This document shows positions 33,253 through 42,358 of a stretch of 64,000 nt of DNA, piece after piece. Position 1 is the first letter of the stretch. Every line of letters starts with the position of its first letter. The stretch comes from Arthrobacter_H sp030452125. GTDB lineage: Bacteria > Actinomycetota > Actinomycetes > Actinomycetales > Micrococcaceae. The notes under the pieces are model-generated. The model worked only from the letters and a program-made list of their open reading frames with translations, ran no database searches and was not told where the DNA came from. The position numbers and the translations under genes were made by a program. The stretch lies in assembly GCA_052379645.1 (NCBI GenBank), contig JBQSYU010000010.1; one strand, given 5' to 3'.

Positions 33253-35217
33253 CTATCCCTGCGCCACCGACGGGATGCGTCCGCCGACCAGCACCATATC
33301 GACCTGCCGGTCGGAGAGCTTATGGCGCAGGGTGACCTCCCGGCCGCCCAACGTCGCCGCCACCTCGTTGCCTGCCTTCAGCTGGTCCCGTAGCCCGTTG
33401 ATGACCAGCCGCTGCCCCGTGGTCCCGGCGTCGTAATCGGCGGCGTCGGTGAATTCCAGGGCAAGGATCCCGAAGTTGGCCAGGTTCTGCCAGTGGATGC
33501 GGGCGAAGGACTTGGCGACGGCCACCCGCAATCCGAGGTAGCGCGGGGCGATGACCGCGTGTTCGCGCGAGGATCCCTGCCCGTAGTTCTCCCCGGCGAT
33601 GACCGCATGGCCGCCTTCATGCTCCCGGGCCTGGTCCGGATAGCTGGTGTCGATGCGGGAGAAGGAGAACTCGGCGATCTTCGGGATGTTGCTGCGGAAG
33701 GGCAGCACCCTGGATCCGGCGGGCATGATCTCGTCGGTGGAGACGTTGTCGGCCATCTGCAACAGGATCGGCAGATCCAGATCATCGGCGATGGCATCGA
33801 AATCGGGGAGGCTGGAGATATTCGATCCCTTCACCAATTCGACCTCGGCTGCCTCCTTCGGCGGGAGCGGTTCCTGGAGCATATCGGTGTTCTGGCTGAA
33901 CGTCTTCGGCATTTCCGGGCGGGGGTAGGCCAGCTCCAGGGTGCGGCCGAGTTCACGCGGGTCGGTGATCCTGCCGGTCAGTGCCGCCGCCGCGGCGGTC
34001 TCCGGGGAACACAACCACACCGCATCCTCCTCGGTTCCGGAGCGTCCGGGGAAGTTCCGGGGCATGGTGCGCAGACTGTTCCGGCCGGTGGCCGGGGCCT
34101 GGCCCATGCCGATGCAGCCCATGCAGCCCGACTGGTGGATCCGGGCTCCTGCCCCGACCATCTGGGTCAGCCAGCCGCCGCCGATCAGATCGGCCAGGAC
34201 CTCGCGGGACGTGGGGTTCACGTCCACCGAGACCTGCTCGCAGGCCTGCCGGCCCGCAAGGATTTCGGCGAACACGGCGAAATCGCGCAGACCGGGGTTC
34301 GCCGAGGAGCCCACGACCACCTGGAACACGTCCTCGCCGGCGGCCTCCGCCACGGTGACCACGTTGCCGGGCGAGGAGGGTTTGGCGATGAGCGGTTCCA
34401 GCTCGGAGAGGTTGATGGAGTCCGTCCGGTCGTAGCCCGCTCCCGGGTCGGCCAGCAGCTCCTGGAACTCGTCCTCCCGCCCCACGGCCGCCAGATATTC
34501 GCGGACCGCCTCATCGGCGGGGAAGACGGTGGTCGTGGCCCCGAGTTCGGCGCCCATGTTCGCGATGACGTGGCGGTCCATGGCGGTCAGGCCCGCCAGG
34601 CCCGGGCCGTGGTATTCGATGATCCGCCCGACGCCGCCCTTCACTCCGTGGCGGCGCAGCATCTCCAGGATCACGTCCTTCGCCGAGACCCAGTCGGGCA
34701 GTTCCCCGGTCAGTTCGATGCCCCAGATCTCCGGCATCGCCACATAGAGCGGTTCCCCGGCCATGGCCATGGCCACTTCCAGGCCCCCGACGCCGATGGC
34801 CAGCATCCCGATGGCTCCGGCGGAACAGGTGTGGGAGTCGGAACCGACCATGGTGGCCCCGGGTTTGCCGAAGCGTGATTGGTGGACCGGGTGGGAGACG
34901 CCGTTGCCGGCCTTGGAGAACCACAATCCGAACCGCTCGGCCGCCGATTGCAGGAAGAGGTGGTCCTCGGGGTTCTTTTCATCGGTCTGCAACAGGTTGT
35001 GGTCGACGTATTGGGCTGAAAGTTCGGTTTTGACCCGATCCAGCCCCATGGCTTCCAGTTCCAGCATGACCATCGTCCCGGTGGCGTCCTGGGTCAACGT
35101 CTGGTCGATGGAGATGCCGACTTCGGCCCCCGGGGTCATCTCCCCGTCTACCAGATGCGATGAGATCAGCTTCTGGGCGACATTGCGCGCTGGGCTGCTG
35201 GTGCTCTGCTTGGCCAT
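33253..35217 (-). CDS. aconitate hydratase
   Basis: A 654-residue aconitase that interconverts citrate and isocitrate through a [4Fe-4S] cluster. The cluster cysteines are seen in SDSHTCSAG and in the CxxC of SGCMGCIGMG. The swivel domain near the C-terminus has ENYGQGSSREHAVIAPRYLG. The size of about 650 residues matches the shorter mitochondrial/AcnA-related bacterial type, not the 900-residue AcnA. The start 35217 has GGAGGGA upstream. The earlier in-frame start at 35433 reads through the tRNA gene and is rejected. It should feed isocitrate to the TCA cycle and to the glyoxylate bypass at 13.4 kb. Confidence 0.93.
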   Translation of the reverse strand: MAKQSTSSPARNVAQKLISSHLVDGEMTPGAEVGISIDQTLTQDATGTMVMLELEAMGLDRVKTELSAQYVDHNLLQTDEKNPEDHLFLQSAAERFGLWFSKAGNGVSHPVHQSRFGKPGATMVGSDSHTCSAGAIGMLAIGVGGLEVAMAMAGEPLYVAMPEIWGIELTGELPDWVSAKDVILEMLRRHGVKGGVGRIIEYHGPGLAGLTAMDRHVIANMGAELGATTTVFPADEAVREYLAAVGREDEFQELLADPGAGYDRTDSINLSELEPLIAKPSSPGNVVTVAEAAGEDVFQVVVGSSANPGLRDFAVFAEILAGRQACEQVSVDVNPTSREVLADLIGGGWLTQMVGAGARIHQSGCMGCIGMGQAPATGRNSLRTMPRNFPGRSGTEEDAVWLCSPETAAAAALTGRITDPRELGRTLELAYPRPEMPKTFSQNTDMLQEPLPPKEAAEVELVKGSNISSLPDFDAIADDLDLPILLQMADNVSTDEIMPAGSRVLPFRSNIPKIAEFSFSRIDTSYPDQAREHEGGHAVIAGENYGQGSSREHAVIAPRYLGLRVAVAKSFARIHWQNLANFGILALEFTDAADYDAGTTGQRLVINGLRDQLKAGNEVAATLGGREVTLRHKLSDRQVDMVLVGGRIPSVAQG

Positions 35218-35323
35218 GGTGGGCTCCCTCCGGTTGACTATCCGCCACCGGCCCGGCAGCGGACCTACTGCCCATGGTAAGCACGAATGCACGGCCGCGA
35301 CAGGAACCGGTTTCCGGGCAGAC

Positions 35324-35360
35324 AAAAGCGGCCCCGACATTCTCGATGTCGAGGCCGCTT
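35324..35360 (-). terminator. intrinsic terminator of tRNA-Ser
   Basis: Read on the minus strand, AAGCGGCC and CGACAT pair with ATGTCG and GGCCGCTT around a 5-base loop, with a single mismatch, and TTTTGTC follows. It lies 10 bases downstream of the tRNA 3' end. Confidence 0.85.
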
Positions 35361-35369
35361 CTGCATCCG

Positions 35370-35454
35370 CGGAGGATGGGGGATTTGAACCCCCGAGGGC
35401 GTGAACCCAACACGCGTTCCAGGCGTGCGCCATAGGCCGCTAGGCGAATCCTCC
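35370..35454 (-). tRNA. tRNA-Ser (anticodon GGA)
   Basis: On the minus strand the acceptor stem GGAGGAT pairs with ATCCTCC. The anticodon arm is CACGC-CTGGAAC-GCGTG with anticodon GGA, reading serine UCC/UCU. A long variable arm (TTGGGTTCACGCCCTC region) is the class II mark of tRNA-Ser. The T-arm is GGGGG-TTCAAAT-CCCCC. The discriminator base is G and CCA is not encoded, as often in actinobacteria. Confidence 0.95.
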
Positions 35455-35631
35455 AGATTGCCCAAAAGAGCAGGCTCCAGACTACCGGAAGAATCGCCAC
35501 AGGCCGAATCGGGGTACCGGCCCCTGCCGCGCCGGCCCCTCCACGGTCATCCGGCGGGATGACCACGGCAGGCGGCAATGGGGCCCACGGCCCGATCCGC
35601 GGGCCCGGGGACGCTCCATAGCGTGGGGAGC

Positions 35632-36198
35632 ATGAAATCCACACCGATCTCCACCACCCGGCTCCTCGGAGCCACCGCAGGCCTCGGCGTCGTCCTCTGT
35701 GCAGCTACCGGCTGCAGCGACCTCTCCTCGATGGGCGGCGACCGATACGACAAAGCCGAGAGCTACGAATTCACCAACCTCCAGGAGCCCTCCGCCGAGC
35801 AGGTCCTGCCCTCGTGGGTCCCGGAGCAGGCTTCGGCCATCCAGGAGGAACAGCGCACCACCGGTCATGAACGCCTCATCGTCATGGACGTCCCCGACAC
35901 CACCCTGCCGGAATCCTGCCTCGGGCTGAAGACCCCCGGATCGCCGACGGCCAGCGAGATCGAAGGCGGTCTGGTCCGGGAGGGGCGTTCGAAGGCCGAG
36001 GCCGCCGACGACGCCGACGCGCTGCACCGCAGCCCCCTGTTGGAGGTCGACTGGTGGCCGGCAGGACAAGAGCAGGAGACGACGCACCTCTGCGGGAAGT
36101 GGTGGGTCTCCTTCGACGGCGGGCACCTCTACGCCTACTCCCCCGAAACCCGGGTCGTGGCCGACGCAGTGAAGTCCGAGCGCGACGGGGAGGGCTGA
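35632..36198 (+). CDS. putative lipoprotein, unknown function (188 aa)
   Basis: I recognise no family. The N-terminus is a lipoprotein signal: basic start, hydrophobic core LLGATAGLGVVLCA, and lipobox ATGC with Cys28. The mature part is about 160 residues, polar, with three cysteines (including SCLGL and LCGKW) and a tryptophan-rich segment (DWWPAGQEQ...CGKWWVSFDGG). GGGGAG lies 4 bases before the ATG, which strongly supports translation. It sits between the tRNA-Ser and 4.5S RNA genes. Exported to the cell surface by inference. Confidence 0.7.
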   Translation: MKSTPISTTRLLGATAGLGVVLCAATGCSDLSSMGGDRYDKAESYEFTNLQEPSAEQVLPSWVPEQASAIQEEQRTTGHERLIVMDVPDTTLPESCLGLKTPGSPTASEIEGGLVREGRSKAEAADDADALHRSPLLEVDWWPAGQEQETTHLCGKWWVSFDGGHLYAYSPETRVVADAVKSERDGEG

Positions 36199-36239
36199 TC
36201 CCGGCTCGGGTCGCAGCCGTTTTCAGGTACACTATTTGT

Positions 36240-36329
36240 CGGCCCCTCATGTGGTGTCATCCCGTCGAACTCCCCCAGGACCGGAAGGTAGCAAGGGTAG
36301 GTGGGCTCTGGCAGGTGCATGAGGGGTCT
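36240..36329 (+). ncRNA. ffs: signal recognition particle 4.5S RNA
   Basis: The conserved apical loop is present: CAGGACCGGAAGGTAGCAAGGGTAGGTG, with the invariant GGAAG-G-AGCA asymmetric and tetraloop region that binds Ffh. The ends GGCCCCTCATG (36241) and CATGAGGGGTC (to about 36328) pair to close the rod. TACACT at 36228-36233 is a good -10 box about 7 bases before the 5' end, and TCTTTACTTTT follows. Position just upstream of dnaX is common in actinobacteria. The exact ends are uncertain by a few bases. Confidence 0.93.
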
Positions 36330-36365
36330 TTACTTTTCCCACCGCCGCGCGTTGAGGAGGCCACC

Positions 36366-37292
36366 ATGGGTGCCGGCCGTTACGCCCCCAGCCCCTCGGG
36401 TGAACTGCATGTGGGGAACCTGCGCACCGCCGTGCTCGCGTGGCTCTTCGCCCGCTCCACCGGCCGGGACTTCCTGCTGCGGGTGGAGGACCTGGACCGT
36501 GCCCGGGCCGGCGCCGAGGAACTCCAGTTGGCCGATCTGCGCGCCATCGGCATCGACTGGGACGGCCCCGCGGTCCGCCAAAGCGAACGCCCCGAGGGCT
36601 ACCGTGCGGCCATCGACGCCCTGGAGGCGGCCGGTCTGCTCTATGAATGCTTCTGCACCCGCCGCGATATCGCCGAGGCCCCCTCGGCCCCCCATGCCGC
36701 CCCCGGGGCCTATCCGGGCACCTGCCGCGGGTTGGGCCGGGCCGAACGGGCCAGCCGCCGGGCCACGCGTCCGGCGGCGCTGCGGTTGCGCACCGACGTC
36801 GTGCAGTTCACCATCACCGATGTCCTGCACGGGGAATACACCGGGGTCGTGGATGACTTCGTCGTCGTCCGCAACGACGGGGTCCCCGCCTACAACCTCG
36901 CCGTCGTGGTCGACGACGCCCTGCAGGGGATCGATCAGGTGGTCCGCGGTGACGATCTGTTGCCCTCCACCCCACGGCAGGGGTACCTGGCCACCCTGCT
37001 ATCCGGGCTGGCCGGAGACTTCCACGGCACGGAACTGCCGGAGTACGGGCACGTGCCGCTGGTCCTGAACGACCAGGGCCGACGCCTGGCCAAACGGGAC
37101 GGTTCGGTCACGTTGGCGCAGCTGGACCACGACGGCGTCCCCCCGCCCCGGGTGCGGTCCCTGCTGTTGGAATCGTTGGGGCTTCCCGGTGGTCCGCTGG
37201 CCGCCGCGCTGGACTCCTTCGACCCCGCCGGCCTTCCCCTCGAACCGTGGGTGTTCGGCGGGTTCACCGCGGACACCTCGGGGATGCAATGA
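36366..37292 (+). CDS. gluQ: glutamyl-Q tRNA(Asp) synthetase
   Basis: A 308-residue shortened class I synthetase that puts glutamate on the queuosine base of tRNA-Asp. The HIGH-like motif is SPSGELHVGN, the KMSKS-like motif is RLAKRDGS, and a zinc site is made by CFC and YPGTC. It lacks the anticodon-binding domain of GltX, which sets it apart from glutamyl-tRNA synthetase. GAGGAGG precedes the ATG. It ends 28 bases before dnaX and is probably co-transcribed with it. Confidence 0.9.
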   Translation: MGAGRYAPSPSGELHVGNLRTAVLAWLFARSTGRDFLLRVEDLDRARAGAEELQLADLRAIGIDWDGPAVRQSERPEGYRAAIDALEAAGLLYECFCTRRDIAEAPSAPHAAPGAYPGTCRGLGRAERASRRATRPAALRLRTDVVQFTITDVLHGEYTGVVDDFVVVRNDGVPAYNLAVVVDDALQGIDQVVRGDDLLPSTPRQGYLATLLSGLAGDFHGTELPEYGHVPLVLNDQGRRLAKRDGSVTLAQLDHDGVPPPRVRSLLLESLGLPGGPLAAALDSFDPAGLPLEPWVFGGFTADTSGMQ

Positions 37293-37320
37293 GCCCGGCG
37301 GAACGGATAGGCTTCGACTC

Positions 37321-40300
37321 GTGAGTACAGCCCTTTACCGTCGTTACCGTCCGGACGCCTTCGCGGACGTGATCGGGCAGGAGCATGTCACCACCCCGTT
37401 GATGGCTGCCCTGTCGAAGAACCGGGTGAACCATGCCTACCTCTTCTCGGGTCCGCGTGGTTGCGGCAAGACCACCTCGGCCAGGATCCTGGCCCGTTGC
37501 CTGAACTGCGCCCAGGGTCCGACGGCGGATCCCTGCGGCACCTGCGACAGCTGCCTGGAGTTGGCCACCGGCGGATCCGGTTCACTCGATGTCATCGAAA
37601 TCGATGCCGCCTCCCACGGCGGCGTCGACGACGCCCGCGACCTGCGCGAACGGGCCACCTTCGCCCCGGTCCGCGACCGGTACAAGATCTTCATCATCGA
37701 CGAGGCCCATATGGTGACCTCGGCCGGCTTCAACGCGCTGCTCAAGATCGTCGAGGAGCCGCCGGAGCACATCAAATTCATCTTCGCGACCACCGAACCG
37801 GACAAGGTCATCGGGACCATCAAATCCCGCACGCACCATTACCCGTTCCGGCTCGTCCCGCCCGAACCCCTGATGGCCTACCTCGAGCGGCTCTGCGCCC
37901 AGGAGGAGATGCCCGTGGCCCCCGGGGTGCTCTCGCTGGTCATTCGGGCCGGCGGCGGTTCGGTGCGCGATTCCCTCTCGGTGCTGGACCAGCTGATGGC
38001 CGGCGCCGGGGTCGAGGGGCTGGACTACGAACTGGCCGTGTCCCTGCTCGGGTACACCCATGCCACCTTGCTGGACGACGTCGTGGACGCCATGGCCGCC
38101 CAGGACGCGGCGACCGTCTTCTCGGCGGTGGACCGGGTCATCCAGACCGGGCATGATCCACGCCGTTTCGTCGAGGACCTGCTCGAGCGCTTCCGTGACC
38201 TGATCATCGTCAAGGCGATGCCCGAAGACGCCTCCCACGTCATCCGCGGGTTGCCCGAGGACCAGTTGCACCGCATGACCCAGCAGGCCACACTGCTGGG
38301 CCATGCCGAACTCAGCCGCAGCGCCGACGTCACCAACCAGGCCCTGACCGAGATGACCGGGGCCACCAGCCCGCGGTTGCACCTCGAACTGCTGTGCGCC
38401 CGGCTGCTGCTGCCGGCCTCGGATGCCACCGAGCGCGGCGTCAATGCCCGGGTGGACCGGATCGAACGCCGCCTCAGCTACGCCGGGGACGTTCCCGAGG
38501 TCCCGGCCGGCCAGCCAGCGGCCGACGCCCCGGCCCCCGATGCCGGCACGCCCCGGGCCGCCACGGGTTTCGAGTTCACACCCGGCCCCCAGGGGGCGGC
38601 CGCGGCCCGCGAAGCATTGCGGGCCGCCCGCGGCAAGGACCAGCCGGCCACCCCCGAGCCCCAGCAACCCGCCGCTGCCCAGGCCGCTCCCCAGGCCGTG
38701 GAGCCGACCCCCACCGTCGCCTCCACGCCGGCGGCCACCGAACCGCACGGCGCGGCACCGCGCCCCACCGAACCGGCAGCCACCCCGCCGCCGGCCGAGC
38801 CCCAAACCGCTGCCCCGGCACCGGACGCCCCGGCGGCAGCCACCGAATCCACCACCACGCCGCAGGAGTCTGCGGCCGACTGGGGTGCCTGGGGTCCCGT
38901 CGACGAGCAACCATCACCGCCTGCCGAGGCGCCACCCGCCGGGCCCACAACTGCTGCCCCGCCCTCCGCGGCCCCGGAACAGCACGTACCCGCCTCCTCC
39001 GGGGCTCCGGAAGAACCCCCGGCGCCGGTCAACGAACCGGCAGCCGCGCAGGAACCTGCCACTGAAGAACCAGCCGCCGAGGAACCCGCCGCCGGAGGCG
39101 CGGCCGGCACGGTGGAGATGTTCCGCCGGGCCTGGCCGGAAATCATGGACGCCTTGCGCCAGGAGAAGAAGTTCGTGTGGATGACGATCCAACCGCACGC
39201 CTCGCTGGCCGGATTCGACGGACGGACCTTGACGGTCGCCTTCGCCAACCCGGGACCGATGAAGGCCTTTGCCGCCAAGCAGGAGAACACCGACCTGCTC
39301 CGGGGCGCCATCAATCACATCCTGGGTGTCGCACCCGAGATCGTCATCACCGGCGGGGGTTCCGTTCCGGCGGGTGGTTCGGGCCCAAAAGCTGAGCGCC
39401 GGCCCGCGCCGGCGTCCCGCGGCCCGGTAGCGACGAACAGCGCTCCGGCAGCACCCACGCCCGCCCGCTCCACGCCCAGCCGGCCCGCGCCCGCGCAGCA
39501 GGCACCCCAGGGCCGGGACACCCCCGGCCCGGCATCCGCGGAGCCGGCCCCCGCGGCCCGACCTCCGGCAGCACCTTCTCCCGGGGACAGCAGTCCCCAG
39601 GCCCAGGCCCCGGCCGCCTCGGGCCCGGCCGCGGCCTTGCGCCAGCATCGAGCCGCAGCGCCGAGCCCCCGACCTTCACCCGGCGCCCCCTCGCAGACCC
39701 CCGATGAGGGGCCCGCGGACTTCGGCCCGGAGCCCGAGGACGACGGCGGCTACGACTGGGGCAGCGACACCGTACCGGTGGCCCCCTGGGACGAGCCCGC
39801 CGGACCCGCCGCGCCACCGGCCGACCCCCCGACTCCTCGGGCCACCGCCCCGGAGGGCGAGACCTGGCAGCGTCCGGAGCCGGCCACACCTGCACCTGCG
39901 CCCGTCGACGCCGCCCCCTCGGCGACGGCACCGGCACCCCGGGAAGCCGGCGCTCCGGCCGCCCCCGCACCGGCAGCCCCGACACCGGCAGAGTCCCCTG
40001 CTCCGGCGGCCCCGGCACCTGCAGGTGCTGCCACGCCCGCGGCCCCCGCCCCCACCGATCCGGTGACACCAGCAGCCCCGGCACCGGCTGGCTTCGGGGC
40101 ACCAGTGGCCCCGGCTCCCGGGGCCGTCCCCCCGCCTTCGGCCCCTGCCGTGCCCGAACGGGAGGCTCCGCAGCCCGTTTCCGATAAGCCGATGAGCCGG
40201 TACCAGCAGCTGTTGAACCAGGCCCGGATGAAGGACCAGTCCGCCCCGTCCGCCCCAGGAATGGCCTCCGGCGGCGGGGCAACACCCCCGGAGCCCCGGA

Positions 40301-40452
40301 CGGACGTAGAATCGACGTACGTTGAGGACATTCCCAGCGACGATGACATCTCCATCGAGGAATCCGGGATGGTCGGCCGTCCGGCGATCGAACGCCTGCT
40401 CAACGGCCGCCTGATCGAGGAGCGCAACCACGACGGCACCCCGATCATCTAG
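37321..40452 (+). CDS. dnaX: DNA polymerase III subunits gamma and tau
   Basis: A 1043-residue clamp-loader ATPase starting at GTG 37321 (VSTALYRRYRP). Residues 1-370 hold the AAA+ part: Walker A GPRGCGKT (44-51), zinc cysteines CLNC...CGTC.SC, DEAH (Walker B), and the sensor/lid region. A globular tau-like domain follows a first linker (AGTVEMFRRAWPEIMDALRQEKKFVWM, about residues 595-685). Two long Pro/Ala-rich stretches surround it (about 395-590 and 690-990), making the protein about 1.5 times the E. coli length. The last 60 residues are conserved-looking again (MSRYQQLLNQARMK...ERLLNGRLIEERNHDG). No A-AAA-AAG slippage site is seen, so gamma probably arises differently or not at all. Confidence 0.95.
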   Translation: MSTALYRRYRPDAFADVIGQEHVTTPLMAALSKNRVNHAYLFSGPRGCGKTTSARILARCLNCAQGPTADPCGTCDSCLELATGGSGSLDVIEIDAASHGGVDDARDLRERATFAPVRDRYKIFIIDEAHMVTSAGFNALLKIVEEPPEHIKFIFATTEPDKVIGTIKSRTHHYPFRLVPPEPLMAYLERLCAQEEMPVAPGVLSLVIRAGGGSVRDSLSVLDQLMAGAGVEGLDYELAVSLLGYTHATLLDDVVDAMAAQDAATVFSAVDRVIQTGHDPRRFVEDLLERFRDLIIVKAMPEDASHVIRGLPEDQLHRMTQQATLLGHAELSRSADVTNQALTEMTGATSPRLHLELLCARLLLPASDATERGVNARVDRIERRLSYAGDVPEVPAGQPAADAPAPDAGTPRAATGFEFTPGPQGAAAAREALRAARGKDQPATPEPQQPAAAQAAPQAVEPTPTVASTPAATEPHGAAPRPTEPAATPPPAEPQTAAPAPDAPAAATESTTTPQESAADWGAWGPVDEQPSPPAEAPPAGPTTAAPPSAAPEQHVPASSGAPEEPPAPVNEPAAAQEPATEEPAAEEPAAGGAAGTVEMFRRAWPEIMDALRQEKKFVWMTIQPHASLAGFDGRTLTVAFANPGPMKAFAAKQENTDLLRGAINHILGVAPEIVITGGGSVPAGGSGPKAERRPAPASRGPVATNSAPAAPTPARSTPSRPAPAQQAPQGRDTPGPASAEPAPAARPPAAPSPGDSSPQAQAPAASGPAAALRQHRAAAPSPRPSPGAPSQTPDEGPADFGPEPEDDGGYDWGSDTVPVAPWDEPAGPAAPPADPPTPRATAPEGETWQRPEPATPAPAPVDAAPSATAPAPREAGAPAAPAPAAPTPAESPAPAAPAPAGAATPAAPAPTDPVTPAAPAPAGFGAPVAPAPGAVPPPSAPAVPEREAPQPVSDKPMSRYQQLLNQARMKDQSAPSAPGMASGGGATPPEPRTDVESTYVEDIPSDDDISIEESGMVGRPAIERLLNGRLIEERNHDGTPII

Positions 40453-40494
40453 GTTCCCCCGGAGCCGTCATCCGACTTTGCAGTGTGAGGTTTC

Positions 40495-41091
40495 GTGTAC
40501 GAAGGTGCAGTCCAAGAGCTGATCGACGAGTTCGGTCGGCTGCCCGGCATCGGGCCCAAATCCGCCCAACGCATCGCCTTCCACGTCCTGGAAGCCGATC
40601 GGGAGGACATGAACCGGCTCGCTGATGCCATCCGTGCGGTCAAGGACAAGGTGAAGTTCTGCACGGTCTGCTTCAACGTCACCGAATCCGAGACCTGCAG
40701 CATCTGTCGTGATCCGCGCCGTGAGGACACCGTGTTGTGCGTGGTCGAGGAGTCCAAGGACGTCATGGCGGTCGAACGCACGCGCTCCTTCCGCGGTCGC
40801 TACCACGTGCTCGGCGGCTCCATCAACCCGATCGCGGGGATCGGGCCGGACCAGCTGCACATCCGCGAACTGCTCGGACGGTTGCACGACGACAAGATCA
40901 CCGAGGTCATCATCGCCACCGACCCGAACCTCGAAGGCGAAGCAACGGCCACCTACCTGGCCCGCATGCTCTCCACCATCGGCATCAAGATTTCCCGTCT
41001 GGCCTCCGGGCTTCCCGTGGGCGGGGATCTGGAATACGCCGACGAGGTCACCCTGGGTCGGGCCTTCGAAGGCCGCCGCGTCATGTCCTGA
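40495..41091 (+). CDS. recR: recombination mediator RecR
   Basis: A 198-residue protein that helps RecFOR load RecA at gaps. It has the helix-hairpin-helix RLPGIGPKSAQRIAFH near the N-terminus, the zinc finger CTVCFNVTESETCSIC, the TOPRIM domain (CVVEESKDVMAVERT...YHVLGGSINPIAGIGPDQ) and the C-terminal Walker B-like segment. GTG 40495 has TGAGG 4 bases upstream. It follows dnaX by 42 bases without the ybaB gene that often lies between the two in other bacteria. Confidence 0.96.
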   Translation: MYEGAVQELIDEFGRLPGIGPKSAQRIAFHVLEADREDMNRLADAIRAVKDKVKFCTVCFNVTESETCSICRDPRREDTVLCVVEESKDVMAVERTRSFRGRYHVLGGSINPIAGIGPDQLHIRELLGRLHDDKITEVIIATDPNLEGEATATYLARMLSTIGIKISRLASGLPVGGDLEYADEVTLGRAFEGRRVMS

Positions 41092-41232
41092 CCTGCCCGG
41101 TCCCGGCTACCCCCTGGACCGATTGGTCGGTTCCTGCCACGGGGGCCGGATCCCCGGCAGCGGTTCCGGCGCGGCTCGGCATGGGTTTCCTGCATAGGTG
41201 CCCGGTGGTACCGGCTCCACCCGTGGAAGCGC

Positions 41233-42003
41233 TCAGGTCGCGATGGGTCCCAACTGCTGGCCCTTTCCGGGCTGTTCGACGGCGGCCGTGGCCACCGTCG
41301 CAGCTGCCCGCCCGGTCAGCCGGTCCAGGGTGTCCCGGAAGTGTTCGCTGAGCTGCTCCACCGCGGCGTCCCCCCGCCCCGAAAGCACCAGCTCCAGACG
41401 CTGTCGATGCACCTCCCCCACGTCGGTGCGCACGATATAGCCCCTCGGGTGTCCCAGGCTGGCGATCCGGGTCTCCATGACCAATGACGTCATGTAGTGG
41501 GCCATCCGTAGATTCCCGGCGGCCCGTACTGTTTCAAAATGCAAATCCAGGTCCGTGTCCCCGATGGCGCGCGGGGACCCGGGAACCTCCTTCCCGGCTT
41601 CCCAATGTTCCAGCCGTTCCAGCAGCGCCATGACGGTAGCCAGGCGCCCCCTTCTGGCATCGCGGCCCGCAAGCCCGGCCAGGGTGCGTAGAGCGGCCCC
41701 TTCGATGACCAGACGGGCCGCGTAGAGGGACTCCAGATCGTCGACGCCGACCGTGGCCACCTTCAGCCCCTGTCCCGGGCGGGCGATCAGCAGCCCGTCC
41801 TGGACCAGTCGTTGGGCGGATTCACGCAGGGATCCCCTGCTCACGCCCAGTTGTTGGGCAACGATCGACTCATGGAGTTGGCTTCCCGGCAGAAGTAGTC
41901 CTTCATAGATCGCATTGCGCAGCTCGGTGGTGATCAGGTCGACCGTGGAAGACCGTTGCACCCGTGCCATGTTCGGTGCCGTTGAGTGGTGCCCCATGGG
42001 CAT
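41233..42003 (-). CDS. GntR-family regulator (FCD subfamily), probable ectoine-locus regulator
   Basis: A 256-residue regulator with an N-terminal winged helix (TELRNAIYEGLLLPGSQLHE...QQLGVSRGSLRESAQRLVQDG) and a C-terminal FCD ligand domain with metal-binding histidines (DLDLHFE, GEVHRQRLEL, SEHF). The start at 42003 has AGAGGGA 7 bases upstream. It is divergent from ehuB, and the shared region contains the palindrome GATTGT-TG-ACAATC found again at 52.0 and 59.0 kb. FCD-type GntR proteins bind TTGT-N2/3-ACAA-like sites, so it is the natural candidate to bind all three. It is not of the MocR/EnuR type that regulates ectoine use in proteobacteria. The effector is unknown, perhaps an ectoine breakdown product. 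Confidence 0.82.
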   Translation of the reverse strand: MPMGHHSTAPNMARVQRSSTVDLITTELRNAIYEGLLLPGSQLHESIVAQQLGVSRGSLRESAQRLVQDGLLIARPGQGLKVATVGVDDLESLYAARLVIEGAALRTLAGLAGRDARRGRLATVMALLERLEHWEAGKEVPGSPRAIGDTDLDLHFETVRAAGNLRMAHYMTSLVMETRIASLGHPRGYIVRTDVGEVHRQRLELVLSGRGDAAVEQLSEHFRDTLDRLTGRAAATVATAAVEQPGKGQQLGPIAT

Positions 42004-42184
42004 TGGAAGTTCCCTCTCTGCCGCCCTCGGAGTGCGACGACTGGTCCCTGTGAGGGGCATGCCACCGCATTCGCGGGTGTTCGATCGTAACTTAATCGTG
42101 ATTGTGGAGTACTTCACGGACTTTTTCTTGAGCTGAAGGACCCAAATTCCGCGGGTTTCCGCGGTTTAGGCATCATCGAACCTT

Positions 42185-42246
42185 GATTGTTGACAATCCA
42201 ACGTCTGGAAAATCGGATTGTCAATTGACTATTTCATGACTAGCGT
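42185..42246 (+). promoter_or_regulatory. ehuB promoter and GntR-type operator
   Basis: The palindrome GATTGT-TG-ACAATC lies at 42185-42198. A second, degenerate copy ATTGTCAAT (42217-42225) overlaps the -35 box TTGTCA (42218-42223). TAGCGT (42241-42246) follows after 17 bases as the -10. The arrangement suits repression of ehuBCDA and perhaps of the divergent gntR gene. The rest of the 355-base region (42004-42358) shows only a short CCGCGG repeat near 42150 and the leader of ehuB. Confidence 0.65.
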
Positions 42247-42358
42247 GATTCACACCACTCAGTACCAACCGGTCGGGTCCGCCCGACGTCGGTCCGTTCT
42301 CCTAGGGGGAGGCTGGACCGTCGCCTTCCGGTCAATGCATCCCTGAAAGAGGTACACC

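Noticed and set aside
39500..40150. Tandem repeat array in the dnaX tail
   Set aside because: The sequence is Pro/Ala-rich low complexity, but no fixed repeat unit is kept over several copies.
37321..40452. Programmed frameshift producing a short gamma subunit of DnaX
   Set aside because: No A-AAA-AAG type slippery run with a following hairpin is found in the gene.
41092..41232. Terminator between recR and the GntR gene
   Set aside because: Only broken complementary stretches are present; no clean stem could be drawn.
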